Shown: in pieces, positions 35,098 through 44,297 of the stretch
Numbering within the stretch: the first letter of the stretch is position 1
Layout of the letters: the number at the start of each line of letters is the position of its first letter
Assembly: GCF_902833645.1 (NCBI RefSeq)
Contig: NZ_CADFGE010000017.1
Span: 1 to 64,000 of the forward strand
Reading direction: 5' to 3'
Length of the DNA: 64,000 bases
DNA from: Paraburkholderia fungorum
Lineage (GTDB): Bacteria; Pseudomonadota; Gammaproteobacteria; Burkholderiales; Burkholderiaceae
Translations under genes and position numbers: made by a program
The notes under the pieces: model-generated
What the model saw: the letters and a program-made list of their open reading frames with translations, nothing else
Told to the model about the DNA's origin: nothing
The model's database searches: none

Positions 35098-35943
35098 ATG
35101 AAACAACACCTCATGCCATGGCTATACGCGGCGGCCGGCCTGCTGGCCTTGCCCGCAGTGGCTTCAGCGCAGTCGCAGGCCTACACGAACAGCAGCGTCA
35201 ATGTGCGCGCCGGGCCTGCCAGAGACTACCCCGTCGTGACGCAGTTGCCGGGTGGGGTGCCCGTGACCGTGATGGGTTGTATCAGCGGTTACCAATGGTG
35301 TGACGTCGCCGCGCCGAATCTGCGTGGCTGGGTCTACGCAGGGCGGCTCAGCTATCCCTATCAGGGCAGCAATGTGCCGGTGATGAGCTACGGCACGGTG
35401 ATCGGCCTGCCGATCGTGACCTTCTCGATCGGGACTTATTGGGGCAATTATTATCGCGGCCGGCCGTGGTACAACCAGCGCTCGCGTTGGGCGAATCATC
35501 CGCCGCCTCCGCCGCCAAGGCCCGGTGCGGGACGGCCGCCAGGAGGCCGTCCGCCAGGCGGACCGCCGCCGGGGAATGCGGGGGGCCGTCCGCCACCCGG
35601 GAATGTTGGCGGTCGCCCGCCAGGTAATCGGCCGCCGGGCAACGCGGGTGGCCGTCCACCGGGCAATGCAGGTGGCCGTCCGCCGGGTGGTCAGCCACCG
35701 GGTAATGCGGGAGGCCGCCCGCCGGGTGGTCAGCCACCGGGTAATGCAGGTGGCCGTCCGCCGGGTGGTCAGCCACCGGGCAATGCGGGAGGCCGTCCAC
35801 CGGGTGGTCAGCCGCCGGGCAACGCAGGTGGCCGTCCGCCAGGCGGGCGTCCACCGGGTGGCCAGCAAGGCGGCGGGAATAATCGCCCAAGTGGGCCGTC
35901 ACAGGGCGGCGGAGGCAGACCCCCTGGAGGTGGAAACGGCTGA
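35098..35943 (+). CDS. Secreted SH3b protein with Pro-Gly-rich repeat tail
   Basis: This 281-residue protein has a signal peptide ending ASA (about residue 23). A bacterial SH3 domain (SSVNVRAGPARDYPVV to GWVYAGRLSY, residues 30-85) follows. The C-terminal half is built of GGRPPG and QPPGNAGG motifs, including four copies of a 13-residue unit. AGGAG precedes ATG 35098 by three bases. SH3b domains often bind cell-wall peptides. The Pro/Gly tail is probably an extended spacer or wall-spanning region. Confidence 0.85.
   Translation: MKQHLMPWLYAAAGLLALPAVASAQSQAYTNSSVNVRAGPARDYPVVTQLPGGVPVTVMGCISGYQWCDVAAPNLRGWVYAGRLSYPYQGSNVPVMSYGTVIGLPIVTFSIGTYWGNYYRGRPWYNQRSRWANHPPPPPPRPGAGRPPGGRPPGGPPPGNAGGRPPPGNVGGRPPGNRPPGNAGGRPPGNAGGRPPGGQPPGNAGGRPPGGQPPGNAGGRPPGGQPPGNAGGRPPGGQPPGNAGGRPPGGRPPGGQQGGGNNRPSGPSQGGGGRPPGGGNG
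35671..35826 (+). repeat. 39-bp coding tandem repeat (four units)
   Basis: Four successive 39-bp units encode GGRPPGGQPPGNA with few silent changes. Shorter, less regular related motifs extend from about 35524 to 35870. The unit is a multiple of three, so copy number changes keep the frame. Confidence 0.9.
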
Positions 35944-35981
35944 GGTATCCGGGGCCGGTCTATCCGGCCCACACGTGCTCC

Positions 35982-36848
35982 TCAGTACGCCGCGTTCAGA
36001 AACGCCGAGCTGACGGCTCGCAAGGTTTCCTGCGAGCGCGGATCGCTCAGCCGCGTATGCAATACCACCTTCGAGGTCGGCAGCGGCGGCAGGCCGAGTT
36101 GCTCGCCGACCTCGATCGCACCTGCCGGCGCCACGCGCTGCGCCAGTGCGGCGACGGCAAGTCCCGCGCTGACGGCGGCGCCCACCGCCATCACGCCACC
36201 GCCGACGAATACCTCGGTCCACGCGATCCCGGCCGTATCGAGCGCATCCGTCGCAATCGCGCGAATCCCGCACGGCGCAGCGAGCGTCGCTAGCCTCAGC
36301 GGCTGCCCCTCGCGATGTTGCCAGCCCGGCGCGGCGAACCAGCCAAGCCGCTCCTCGGCCAGCAGTTGTCCATCGCTGCGGTCGCCCTCGCGGCGGCCGA
36401 TTGCCGCGTCCACTTCACCCCGCTCGAACCACGCCAGCACGTCGCGCGACGCGGCAATGCGTACCTCGATGACGAGCAGCGGATCGTAAGCCGCGAGCCG
36501 TCCCAGCAAGGCCGGCAGATTCGGTCCGGCCACGTGATCGCTGATGCCCAGCTTGAGCCGGCGTTCCGGCGTGTCGGCGGCGCTTCCCGCCAGGGCGCGT
36601 TCATGAGCCAGCAGCAATTGCCGGGCGGCGCCGATGAACACATCGCCGCGCGGCGAGAGCCTGACCACCCGCGGTGTGCGCTCCAGCAAGCGGTAGCCCA
36701 GACGCTCTTCGAGCCTTTTGAGCTTGAGGCTCATCGCGGCTTGTGAGGTGTCCATGACTTCGGCCGCGCGCGTGAAACTGCCGAGATCCGCCACCAGCAC
36801 GAAGGCCTGGATCGCATCCAGATCGAGAGGACGGGAGAGGATTGACAT
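35982..36848 (-). CDS. LysR-family transcriptional regulator
   Basis: This 288-residue protein has the N-terminal winged helix (DLDAIQAFVLVADLGSFTRAA, residues 9-29) and a LysR effector-binding domain. It is divergent from the DUF4865 gene with 95 bp between starts, and an interrupted palindrome at 36865-36884 lies in that gap. It most likely regulates the DUF4865 gene. The effector is unknown. Confidence 0.9.
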   Translation of the reverse strand: MSILSRPLDLDAIQAFVLVADLGSFTRAAEVMDTSQAAMSLKLKRLEERLGYRLLERTPRVVRLSPRGDVFIGAARQLLLAHERALAGSAADTPERRLKLGISDHVAGPNLPALLGRLAAYDPLLVIEVRIAASRDVLAWFERGEVDAAIGRREGDRSDGQLLAEERLGWFAAPGWQHREGQPLRLATLAAPCGIRAIATDALDTAGIAWTEVFVGGGVMAVGAAVSAGLAVAALAQRVAPAGAIEVGEQLGLPPLPTSKVVLHTRLSDPRSQETLRAVSSAFLNAAY

Positions 36849-36864
36849 ATTGAAACTTTATTGC

Positions 36865-36884
36865 AGATATAAATCACCATATCT
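36865..36884. promoter_or_regulatory. Putative LysR operator
   Basis: Perfect arms AGATAT and ATATCT are separated by eight bases in the 95-bp gap between the divergent LysR and DUF4865 genes. Position and symmetry fit a LysR binding site; the sequence around it is distinctly AT-rich compared with the flanks. Confidence 0.45.
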
Positions 36885-36943
36885 TGCTGTAATGATCGCG
36901 GCGGCGCAAGCTCCTTACCAGTCGAAACGAAGAGGAGTTCGCC

Positions 36944-37510
36944 ATGCTTGCCAAACAATATTCGCACCGTCTGCCGTCCACCTATGACATGGGAATCATC
37001 CGCGAACGCGCGACGCGGCGCGGCCCGCTGTGGGACGACACCGAAGGTCTGGGTTTCAAGGCCTTCGTCGTCCGTGAGCGGGGCCGCTATGGCGCTACGG
37101 CGAACGTCTATTCCGCGGTGTACCTGTGGCTCGACGCCGGACAAACCGCCGACTTTTTCATGGGCTCGCGCTTTCAGAACGTGATCGACGATTTCGGCCG
37201 GCCCGAGGTCGAAACCTGGTTGCCGCTCGACGCCCGCAAGGGGCCGGCGCAGCGGGCGCTCGCCTTGTATCGCGACGAACAGCCGATCGGCGAGCAGGAC
37301 AACCGCGCCGAGTTGCGTGCCGCGCTGACTGAGGAGAATCGCCGCATCGCGGAGCAGGACGATACGGTCGCCGTGGTCTCCGCGCTCGATGTCGCCAACT
37401 GGAAGCTGATCCGTCTCACGTTGTCGTCGGCGGCGCCGGTCTCCACCGCGGGCCGCACGGTCTACGAGGTGCTGCATCTCGCGCGGCCGGGCGTCGCGAG
37501 TCTGAAGTGA
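36944..37510 (+). CDS. DUF4865 family protein
   Basis: This 188-residue soluble protein opens with AKQYSHRLPSTYDMGIIRERA and continues with GLGFKAFVVRERG, the pattern of DUF4865 proteins. These usually occur next to a LysR gene, as here. No catalytic motif is recognised. GAGG lies about ten bases before ATG 36944. The biochemical function of the family is not known to me. Confidence 0.8.
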   Translation: MLAKQYSHRLPSTYDMGIIRERATRRGPLWDDTEGLGFKAFVVRERGRYGATANVYSAVYLWLDAGQTADFFMGSRFQNVIDDFGRPEVETWLPLDARKGPAQRALALYRDEQPIGEQDNRAELRAALTEENRRIAEQDDTVAVVSALDVANWKLIRLTLSSAAPVSTAGRTVYEVLHLARPGVASLK

Positions 37511-37743
37511 GTGCGTATGGCACATCAGGCCACGGCACGTTCAACCGTGGCGGCGCCAACAGTAGGGCGGCTGAAAGCGGTTCGACGGCCGCGCCTGTTG
37601 TGCGCGATTCACACGCGCGAGCCACTCCGCTCGATGCCCGTGCAGTGCTGTCCGCCCATCTGGCAGGGCTGGCGTTGACGGCGGGCTCGATCACTGGATT
37701 CACCGTGTTGGTGGCGCCGTTGCTGCATTGGCTGGCGAGGTAG
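37507..37743 (+). CDS. Small protein overlapping DUF4865 gene
   Basis: This 78-residue reading frame opens with GTG at 37507, overlapping the DUF4865 stop codon as GTGA, which would allow coupled translation. A single hydrophobic segment (LAGLALTAGSITGFTVLVAPLL region, residues 51-73) near the C-terminus could be a membrane anchor. The N-terminal part is low-complexity. It could be a chance reading frame. Confidence 0.45.
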   Translation: MSAYGTSGHGTFNRGGANSRAAESGSTAAPVVRDSHARATPLDARAVLSAHLAGLALTAGSITGFTVLVAPLLHWLAR

Positions 37744-37858
37744 CCGCCCGGCGCGAAGTATTTCGCGCTATGCACCGCGATTAAAGTGCGCTGCCCTCGC
37801 GTAAACCCCGGTGCGCCGCGTACACTAACTTGCCGATGTCGGGTTAGGGGGCGCACAA

Positions 37859-40168
37859 ATGACACGCGAAGCGACATCAGATTACGCGATGGGAGCAACG
37901 CCTGAGAGCACCCGCTACGGGCCGGATCGGGCCGAGGGTGTGCTGGCTTCGGAGCGGACGGTGTTGCGGCTGATTACCCGCAATACTCCGCTGCCGGAAT
38001 TGCTCGATGAAGTATGCCGCCGCGCGGAAACGCTGCTTGGCGAAGGCGCAGTCTGTTCGATCCTGCTACTGGATGCGGACGGCGTGCGCGCACGCGTGGG
38101 CGGCGCGCCTTCGCTGCCGGCACATTTCAGTGCCGCGATCGACGGCGTCGCGATTGGTCCGGGGGCAGGCTCGTGCGGCACTGCGATGTTCGAGCGGCGC
38201 ATGGTGACCGTCGAGAACATCGAAACCGATCCGCTGTGGGACGATTTCCGGCACCTCGCGTTACCGCTCGGCTTGCGCGCGTGCTGGTCGGTGCCATTTG
38301 AAAACGATTCCGGCACCGTGCTGGGCGCGTTCGCGGTCTATCACCGCACGCCGCGCCGGCCGAGCGCCGAAGAGGCGGCAATACTCTATGACATCAGCCA
38401 CAGCGTCGGTCTCGCCGTTCACCAGGACGCCATGGCGCAACGCCTTGCACGCAGCGAGGAGCATCACCGGCTGGTCGTGGACCATCTGAACGAGGGGATC
38501 ATCGTGCAGGCGCGCGACGGCGTGGTGCTGGCCTGCAATCCGAGTGCGCGACGTATTCTGCGGGCAAGCACCGAACTGATCGGCCGCGACATTCTGACGG
38601 TGATGGTGCGGGCGTATCACGAGGATGGCTCCATCGTCACCGAGGCCGCTCGTCCCACTAGCCGGGTGCTGGCAAGCGGTAAGCCTCTGCTCGGCGTCAC
38701 GATCGGCCTTGAACTGATCGGCGGCGATGTCATCTGGATTACTGAGAATGTCGTACCGATCATCAAACCGGGCGATAGCGAACCCAGTTCGGTGTTGATT
38801 TCGTTTACGGACATCGGCCCGGTGCGCGAAGCACAACGTCAGCTCAAGTTTCTGGCCACCCGCGACCCGCTGACCGGGCTCTACAACCGCGCCTATCTCG
38901 CCGAGCGGATGCGCGATCTGTTCGCGCCGGCGGGCATGGCCGGGATGGGCGAACTGGCGCGCGTGGCCGTGCTGTTCGTCGATCTGGATGGCTTCAAGAA
39001 GGTCAACGACACCGCGGGTCACGAGGCGGGGGATGCGTTGCTGTGCAGCGTGGCGCAGCGGTTGTCGGCGTGTGTCGCTTTCGGTGACACGCTCGCCCGC
39101 GTGGGCGGCGACGAGTTCGTGATCGTGGTCAGCGCATACGAAAACACCGCTCAGCTGATCGCGCTCGCCCAGCGCATTCTCGACACGATCGCGGTGCCGT
39201 TCGCGGTGGCGGACAACGAGTACTACATGGGCGCGTCGATCGGCATCAGTCTGTTTCCCGAAGACGGCCAGGACGTGCCCACGCTGATGCGTAACGCCGA
39301 CTCCGCGATGTATCACGCGAAACAATGCGGCCGTAACAATTTTCAGTTCTTCACGGCCGAATTGAATCAGCGCCTGCAACGCCGCTTCATGATCGAGCAG
39401 GCCTTGCGGCGCGCGCTCGCTACCGACGAACTGAGCCTCGTGTATCAGCCGATCGTCGATAGTCAGTGCGGCCGCACGATCGGCGCCGAAGCGCTGCTGC
39501 GCTGGTACAACAGCGACCTGGGCAATGTTTCGCCGGTGGAATTCATCCCCGTGGCCGAGGATGCCGGCCTGATCGTCGAGATCGGCGCCTGGGTGCTGGC
39601 CCGCGCCTGCGAGCAGGCCGCGCAGTGGCGGCGCACGCTCGCGCCGGATTTGATCGTTGCAGTGAATCTCTCGCCCCGGCAGTTCAAAGGCGGGCTGGTG
39701 GAGCGGATCGAGCGCTGTCTCGAGCAGTCCGGACTCGAGCCGGGCGCGCTGGAGCTGGAGATCACCGAGCGGCTTCTGATGAGCGACAGCGATGCTGTCC
39801 TGCCGATGCTCAGTGCGTTGAGCGCGATGGGCGTGCGGATTTCCGTCGACGATTTCGGCACCGGTTATTCGTCGCTGTCGTACCTGAAGCGGTTTCCGCT
39901 GCATAACCTGAAGATCGACCGCTCCTTCGTCGCCGGGTTGCCGGATCATCGCGATTCGATCGCGATCACCCAGGCGGTGGTGGCGATGGCTCATTCGCTC
40001 GGCATGAATGTCACTGCCGAGGGTGTGGAGACCGCGGAGCAGGCGGCGTTTTTGCGAGGGATCGCTTGCGACAAGCAGCAGGGGTATTTTTACAGCCGGC
40101 CGGTCGGCGCGAGTGCTTATGCGCGTAGTTTATGTGACGCGCAAGTGGGGATGGCCGGCGCGTCATGA
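37859..40168 (+). CDS. GAF-PAS-GGDEF-EAL cyclic-di-GMP protein
   Basis: This 769-residue cytoplasmic protein has a GAF domain (about 35-190), a PAS domain (about 205-320), a GGDEF diguanylate cyclase domain with an intact RVGGDEF motif near residue 415, and an EAL phosphodiesterase domain starting at GAEALLRW near 543 with downstream DDFGTGYSSLSYL. It may make and/or degrade cyclic di-GMP in response to a small molecule or redox cue. GGGGG lies about eight bases before ATG 37859. The gene stands alone. Confidence 0.93.
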   Translation: MTREATSDYAMGATPESTRYGPDRAEGVLASERTVLRLITRNTPLPELLDEVCRRAETLLGEGAVCSILLLDADGVRARVGGAPSLPAHFSAAIDGVAIGPGAGSCGTAMFERRMVTVENIETDPLWDDFRHLALPLGLRACWSVPFENDSGTVLGAFAVYHRTPRRPSAEEAAILYDISHSVGLAVHQDAMAQRLARSEEHHRLVVDHLNEGIIVQARDGVVLACNPSARRILRASTELIGRDILTVMVRAYHEDGSIVTEAARPTSRVLASGKPLLGVTIGLELIGGDVIWITENVVPIIKPGDSEPSSVLISFTDIGPVREAQRQLKFLATRDPLTGLYNRAYLAERMRDLFAPAGMAGMGELARVAVLFVDLDGFKKVNDTAGHEAGDALLCSVAQRLSACVAFGDTLARVGGDEFVIVVSAYENTAQLIALAQRILDTIAVPFAVADNEYYMGASIGISLFPEDGQDVPTLMRNADSAMYHAKQCGRNNFQFFTAELNQRLQRRFMIEQALRRALATDELSLVYQPIVDSQCGRTIGAEALLRWYNSDLGNVSPVEFIPVAEDAGLIVEIGAWVLARACEQAAQWRRTLAPDLIVAVNLSPRQFKGGLVERIERCLEQSGLEPGALELEITERLLMSDSDAVLPMLSALSAMGVRISVDDFGTGYSSLSYLKRFPLHNLKIDRSFVAGLPDHRDSIAITQAVVAMAHSLGMNVTAEGVETAEQAAFLRGIACDKQQGYFYSRPVGASAYARSLCDAQVGMAGAS

Positions 40169-40760
40169 CTGTTCTGGCGTTTGCGGCCATGGCTGCAAAC
40201 GCTGAAAACCACGCCGGCGGGCGGGGTAATACGGCGGGCTATACAACAACCTTGCTGCCACGCGCGCCCCGATCCGATTGTTCAGATTGACGAACAAGTG
40301 CCTTCGCGTTCCCGGTATTTATCCGCGCGTCCGGTCTCCCTACAATCCTCCCATCGAATGTTATTTCCGCGCCGTGCCGAAGCGGCCTCGCGCGATGGGA
40401 GCCGCAATGGGACCCGTTCTACCCGCCTTGATCAAGAACCAGCTTTACCGGCCATCGGTGGTGCTGCCGATGGTCGCCCTCATGCAGGTGATGGTGTCGC
40501 AGGATTTCAACCTCGGGCAGGTCGGTTGGGTTGTCGCGACGCGCGGTGCGCAAGCCGCGCTGCAACGTTCGCGCGAATTGATCTGCGCGGTGCACTGCCA
40601 CGCCTGAATACCCTCCGTCAGACGCAATCTCTGTCAATCGGCACGCGCGCGCCACCAGACCCGCACCGCGCAACGAAAACGATCGAAACGACGATAAAGG
40701 CAAGTCGAGGCGCTGAGCGTAAGATGCTACGACCAGCATCCCAGCCTCGGGAGATTTGCC
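40169..40760. other. Intergenic region before disulfide oxidoreductase
   Basis: About 590 bp. The only plausible gene is the small reading frame at 40395-40607, listed separately. The rest shows no repeat, terminator or RNA gene that I can recognise. Confidence 0.45.
40395..40607 (+). CDS. Possible small hypothetical protein
   Basis: This 70-residue reading frame (MGAAMGPVLPALI start) contains YRPSVVLPMVALMQVMVSQDF, a hydrophobic stretch with protein-like composition, and a second start at 40407. No ribosome site is convincing and no family is recognised. It is listed because it fills an otherwise empty region. Confidence 0.3.
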   Translation: MGAAMGPVLPALIKNQLYRPSVVLPMVALMQVMVSQDFNLGQVGWVVATRGAQAALQRSRELICAVHCHA

Positions 40761-42161
40761 ATGCCACAGCATTTCGACGCAGTCGTGATCGGCACCGGAC
40801 AAGGCGGTGCGCCGCTCGCCGTGCGCCTTGGGCAAAGCGGGCGTAAAACCGCGGTCATCGAACGGGCGGCTTTCGGCGGGACCTGTGTGAATGTCGGTTG
40901 CACGCCGACCAAATCGTATGTGGCGAGCGCTCGCGCGGCCCACGTGGCGCGTCATGCCGCGGAGTTGGGCGTACAGGTGGGCGGCGCGGTGAGCGTCGAT
41001 CTGGCGGCGGTCAAGGCACGCAAGGACAGGATCATCGGCGAGTCGCGCGACGGCGTCGAGAAATGGCTGCGCGGCGCCGACAATGTCACCGTCTTCAACG
41101 GCCACGCACGCTTCACCGGCGCACATACGCTTACCGTCAGCGGCCCGGATGGCGCCGTGCTCCACGAACTCAGCGCCGACGAAATCTTCATCAATACCGG
41201 CACGCGCGCAGTTGTGCCGCCGCTCGACGGGATCGAGCGAATTCGCTACTACACCAACTCCAATCTGCTCGAACTGACGGAATTGCCGGACCATCTGGCG
41301 ATTGTCGGCAGCAGCTATATCGCGCTCGAATTCGCGCAGATTTTTCGCCGTTTCGGCAGCCGGGTGACGGTGCTGGTGCGCGGTGAACGCATACTCACGC
41401 GCGAGGATGCCGACTTCGCCGATTCCGTGCAGAAGGTGCTGGCGCGCGAAGGCGTCGAGTTTATGTTCGGCGCTCAACCTTCGCGGGTCGAGCCGCATCC
41501 GCATCATGAGAACGAGATATGCATCGGCTTCGAGCAGAACATTCCCGCGCTCGAAGCGTCGCACGTGCTGTTCGCCACCGGGCGTGAACCGAATACCGAC
41601 GATCTCGGCCTTGACGCCGCCGGTATCGCGCGGGACAAGCACGGCACGATTCCCGTCGACGGCCAGTTGCGCACCAACGTGCCGGGCATCTGGGCAATCG
41701 GCGACGTCAACGGACGTGGCGCGTTTACCCACACGTCCTACGATGATTTTCATATCGTTGCAGGCAATCTGCTCGACGGGGCCACACGCAGCGTCGACAC
41801 ACGCATCATGGCGTATGCGGTATTCGTCGACCCGCCGCTTGCGCGTGTCGGGCTCTCCGAGGCCGATGTGCGCAAGGCCGGCCGCGATGCGCTGATCGCC
41901 ACCATGCCGATGACGCGGGTAGGCCGCGCGCGTGAGCGCGGCGAGACCGACGGTTTCATGAAGGTGCTGGTCGACGCCGGGAGCAAGCAGATTCTTGGCG
42001 CCGCGATCCACGGCATCGAAGGCGACGAAGCGCTGCACACGTTTATCGACATCATGACCGCCGGCGCGCCGTATCCGACCTTGCAATACGCGATGCATAT
42101 TCACCCGACCATCAGCGAACTGGTGCCGACTTTGCTCGACGGGCTCAAGCCACTGAAATGA
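40761..42161 (+). CDS. FAD-dependent pyridine nucleotide-disulfide oxidoreductase
   Basis: This 466-residue flavoprotein has an N-terminal FAD motif VVIGTGQGG and the redox-active disulfide GGTCVNVGCTPTK (Cys42/Cys47). The NAD(P) site AIVGSSYIALEFA follows, then GIWAIGDVNGRGAFTH binding FAD, and a C-terminal dimerisation domain ending HIHPTISELVPT. It is related to mercuric reductase and RclA but lacks an N-terminal metal-binding domain and C-terminal cysteines, so mercury reduction is unlikely. It probably reduces a disulfide or quinone-like substrate. A cupin gene follows. Confidence 0.9.
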   Translation: MPQHFDAVVIGTGQGGAPLAVRLGQSGRKTAVIERAAFGGTCVNVGCTPTKSYVASARAAHVARHAAELGVQVGGAVSVDLAAVKARKDRIIGESRDGVEKWLRGADNVTVFNGHARFTGAHTLTVSGPDGAVLHELSADEIFINTGTRAVVPPLDGIERIRYYTNSNLLELTELPDHLAIVGSSYIALEFAQIFRRFGSRVTVLVRGERILTREDADFADSVQKVLAREGVEFMFGAQPSRVEPHPHHENEICIGFEQNIPALEASHVLFATGREPNTDDLGLDAAGIARDKHGTIPVDGQLRTNVPGIWAIGDVNGRGAFTHTSYDDFHIVAGNLLDGATRSVDTRIMAYAVFVDPPLARVGLSEADVRKAGRDALIATMPMTRVGRARERGETDGFMKVLVDAGSKQILGAAIHGIEGDEALHTFIDIMTAGAPYPTLQYAMHIHPTISELVPTLLDGLKPLK

Positions 42162-42233
42162 GCGGTGCGCCCGGCCGCAACCGCGGACCCAGGCGGCAGG
42201 TGGCAGGTGGCAGACCAAGCCGGAGCACAAGCG

Positions 42234-42590
42234 ATGAAATGCATAAGCAGCGGTCCAGGCAGCGGCAATCTCTTCGAGTTCGGCGCGCCGGCAAGCTCTG
42301 ACGAGCAAGTCGACGCGCTTGTGGAAGACGCCGGCGTGAGCATCGAGCGGATCGTCTCCAGAGGGCACGCAAGTCCGCCGGACTTCTGGTATGACAGTCC
42401 GCGCGCCGAGTGGGTCGCGCTGCTGAGCGGCGCGGCTACCCTCGAATTCGAAGGCGAACGTGAGCCGCATCCGATGAAATCGGGTGACTACGTGCTGATC
42501 GAAGCGCATTGCCGGCACCGGGTGGCGTGGACCAGCGACACCGAGCCGAGTGTATGGCTGGCGGTCTACACCCCGGAAGTTCCCCGCTGA
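42234..42590 (+). CDS. Cupin-domain protein
   Basis: This 118-residue single-domain cupin contains the metal-site residues around DSPRAEWVALLSGAATLEFEGE and CRHRVAWT. Members with this pattern are often metal-binding dioxygenase-like or sensor proteins. ATG 42234 is chosen since CGGAG lies eight bases upstream; an in-frame extension to 42165 has no supporting ribosome site. It follows the disulfide oxidoreductase by 72 bp. The substrate is unknown. Confidence 0.75.
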   Translation: MKCISSGPGSGNLFEFGAPASSDEQVDALVEDAGVSIERIVSRGHASPPDFWYDSPRAEWVALLSGAATLEFEGEREPHPMKSGDYVLIEAHCRHRVAWTSDTEPSVWLAVYTPEVPR

Positions 42591-42718
42591 CCGGCGTTCA
42601 GACGCAGCCCGGCGGCGTCAGGCGTCGCCGGACAGGTTGATGGGCAGTGACCGATAACGAAGATTACGTCACCATAACGGGATTACACTCGAACTGGCAC
42701 GTATCCTGGAGCGAGATC

Positions 42719-43036
42719 ATGCATGATGCCGACCCTCAAAGCACGTTTCGCGGACTTCCGCTGACCCCGGAGCAGGACGCGGAGGTGAGACATTACATAA
42801 AAAAGCAGAAGCAGCAGGGCGCGCAGTGGGATACGCCGGAACTGGCGGCTATGCTGCACGATATGCTGGAGCCGCCGGGCGATGACGACGACGAATTCGA
42901 TCCCGTTTTCGACGAAACGAAAGATGTCGCGGAACGTGCGGCGGCCTCGATCGACGAGTCGATGGATCCGATCGAGGCGAGCGAAGAGCGGCAAGCCGCC
43001 ATGGAAATCGAGGCGATGAAAGGCACGAAGCGCTAG
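42719..43036 (+). CDS. Acidic hypothetical protein
   Basis: This 105-residue protein has a central acidic run (GDDDDEFDP) and a helical C-terminus rich in Glu and Ala. It opens MHDADPQSTFRGLPL, and GGAG lies eight bases before ATG 42719; a GTG at 42647 would add 24 residues. No known domain was recognised. It appears soluble and may be partly disordered. Confidence 0.6.
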   Translation: MHDADPQSTFRGLPLTPEQDAEVRHYIKKQKQQGAQWDTPELAAMLHDMLEPPGDDDDEFDPVFDETKDVAERAAASIDESMDPIEASEERQAAMEIEAMKGTKR

Positions 43037-43194
43037 GCTCGCGTGACCTGAACCACTGGCGAGCGGCGCTTATTGATTTTGGGTTTGGGCTTGGGTTTGG
43101 CCCTGCGGTTGGCCCTGGATCGGCCCTGTGCCGGTCCGAGGTCGAGGCAGCGTGGCGTGGCGCTTGTGATTCCACCACGAATCAGGAAAAAAAC

Positions 43195-43581
43195 ATGAGC
43201 ATTAGCATCGTCCAGCTCGGGTCGCCGAGAGCCGCTGACGAAGGGCTGCGTATCGGCACCGTTCGGCGACCGCCGCGCGGCGTGCCCAGGACGGAATTCG
43301 CGACTCGTGACTATTACGACGTGTGGCTGCCTAATCTGTCGCCCGCTGCGGAATTGATCAAAGACGCGAAGGCGGCCGCGAGCGACGCCGAGTGGCGCGC
43401 ATTTGCGAAAAAATTCCGCGCGCAGATGAACGATGGCGACGCCAGTAAGGTGTTGGACCTGCTTGCCGCACTGTCACAAACGACGCACTTTTCTGTCGGC
43501 TGCTACTGCGAGGACGAAAATCGGTGCCATCGCAGCATTCTTCGTCAATTGTTAAACGAGCGCGGCGCGCTGATCCGCTGA
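43195..43581 (+). CDS. DUF488 family protein
   Basis: This 128-residue protein has features of DUF488: IGTVRRPPRGVPRTEF, YDVWLPNLSPAAELI, and the C-terminal CYCEDENRCHRSIL with conserved cysteines and the CHR motif. The family is widespread and its biochemical role is not settled. The ATG at 43195 follows an A-rich leader. It lies 112 bp before the TMEM175-like gene. Confidence 0.85.
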   Translation: MSISIVQLGSPRAADEGLRIGTVRRPPRGVPRTEFATRDYYDVWLPNLSPAAELIKDAKAAASDAEWRAFAKKFRAQMNDGDASKVLDLLAALSQTTHFSVGCYCEDENRCHRSILRQLLNERGALIR

Positions 43582-43693
43582 CGCGTGCCGCTGTGGCCGG
43601 TATTCGACAAGTCCGGTTGTCATCGCCGATAATCGGCGGCGTACGAAGCCTGACCGGGCTTCCAATCTCGACTACACAATCAGGAACCGACCG

Positions 43694-44269
43694 ATGGGCA
43701 AGGGACGCGTCGAAGCCTTCAGCGATGGCGTGATCGCCATCATCATCACTATCATGGTGCTCGAGTTGAAGGTGCCGGAGGGTCACGATCTCGCCGCGCT
43801 GCACCCCGTGATTCCCGTGTTTTGCGCATACGTGCTGAGCTTCATTTATGTCGGCATCTACTGGAACAATCACCACCACATGTTCCATGCCGTGCAGAAG
43901 GTCAACGGCGCGGTGCTCTGGGCCAATCTGCATCTGCTGTTCTGGTTGTCGCTGCTGCCGGCCGTCACGCACTGGATCGGCGAAAGCCATCTCGCCGCGT
44001 GGCCGGCCGCAATGTACGGCGGAGTGCTGTTCATGTCGGCGATTGCGTATTTCATTCTGACGCGTGCGCTGATCCGCGAGCACGGCACGGAGTCGACGAT
44101 CGCCAAGGCGGTCGGCAGCGACTTCAAGGGCAAGGTTTCGGTCGTCATTTATCTGGCGGGCATGGTGCTGGCATTCGTGCAGCCGTGGCTCTCGGCCGCG
44201 CTCTACGCACTGGCCGCGGCGTGGTGGCTGGTGCCCGACCGGCGTATCGAACACATGATGGAAGCTTGA
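43694..44269 (+). CDS. TMEM175-family (DUF1211) membrane protein
   Basis: This 191-residue inner-membrane protein opens with GRVEAFSDGVIAIIITIMVLE, containing the FSD signature of the TMEM175 potassium channels. About six helices follow, with a characteristic WNNHHHMF. Bacterial members form potassium-permeable channels with one six-helix repeat per subunit. The next gene starts 29 bp downstream. The channel role is inferred from the family. Confidence 0.85.
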   Translation: MGKGRVEAFSDGVIAIIITIMVLELKVPEGHDLAALHPVIPVFCAYVLSFIYVGIYWNNHHHMFHAVQKVNGAVLWANLHLLFWLSLLPAVTHWIGESHLAAWPAAMYGGVLFMSAIAYFILTRALIREHGTESTIAKAVGSDFKGKVSVVIYLAGMVLAFVQPWLSAALYALAAAWWLVPDRRIEHMMEA

Positions 44270-44297
44270 TCATGTGGCCGGCGCTCGAACTCGCATC

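Noticed and set aside
35524..35870. CRISPR-like array
   Set aside because: The repeats are contiguous, in frame and without spacers; they encode a Pro-Gly tail.
38261..39994. 577-codon minus-strand frame opposite the GGDEF-EAL gene
   Set aside because: Antisense shadow; the opposite strand has intact GGDEF and EAL motifs.
40419..42518. 699-codon minus-strand frame opposite the disulfide oxidoreductase
   Set aside because: Antisense to a clearly identified enzyme; composition biased to Arg, His and Ala.
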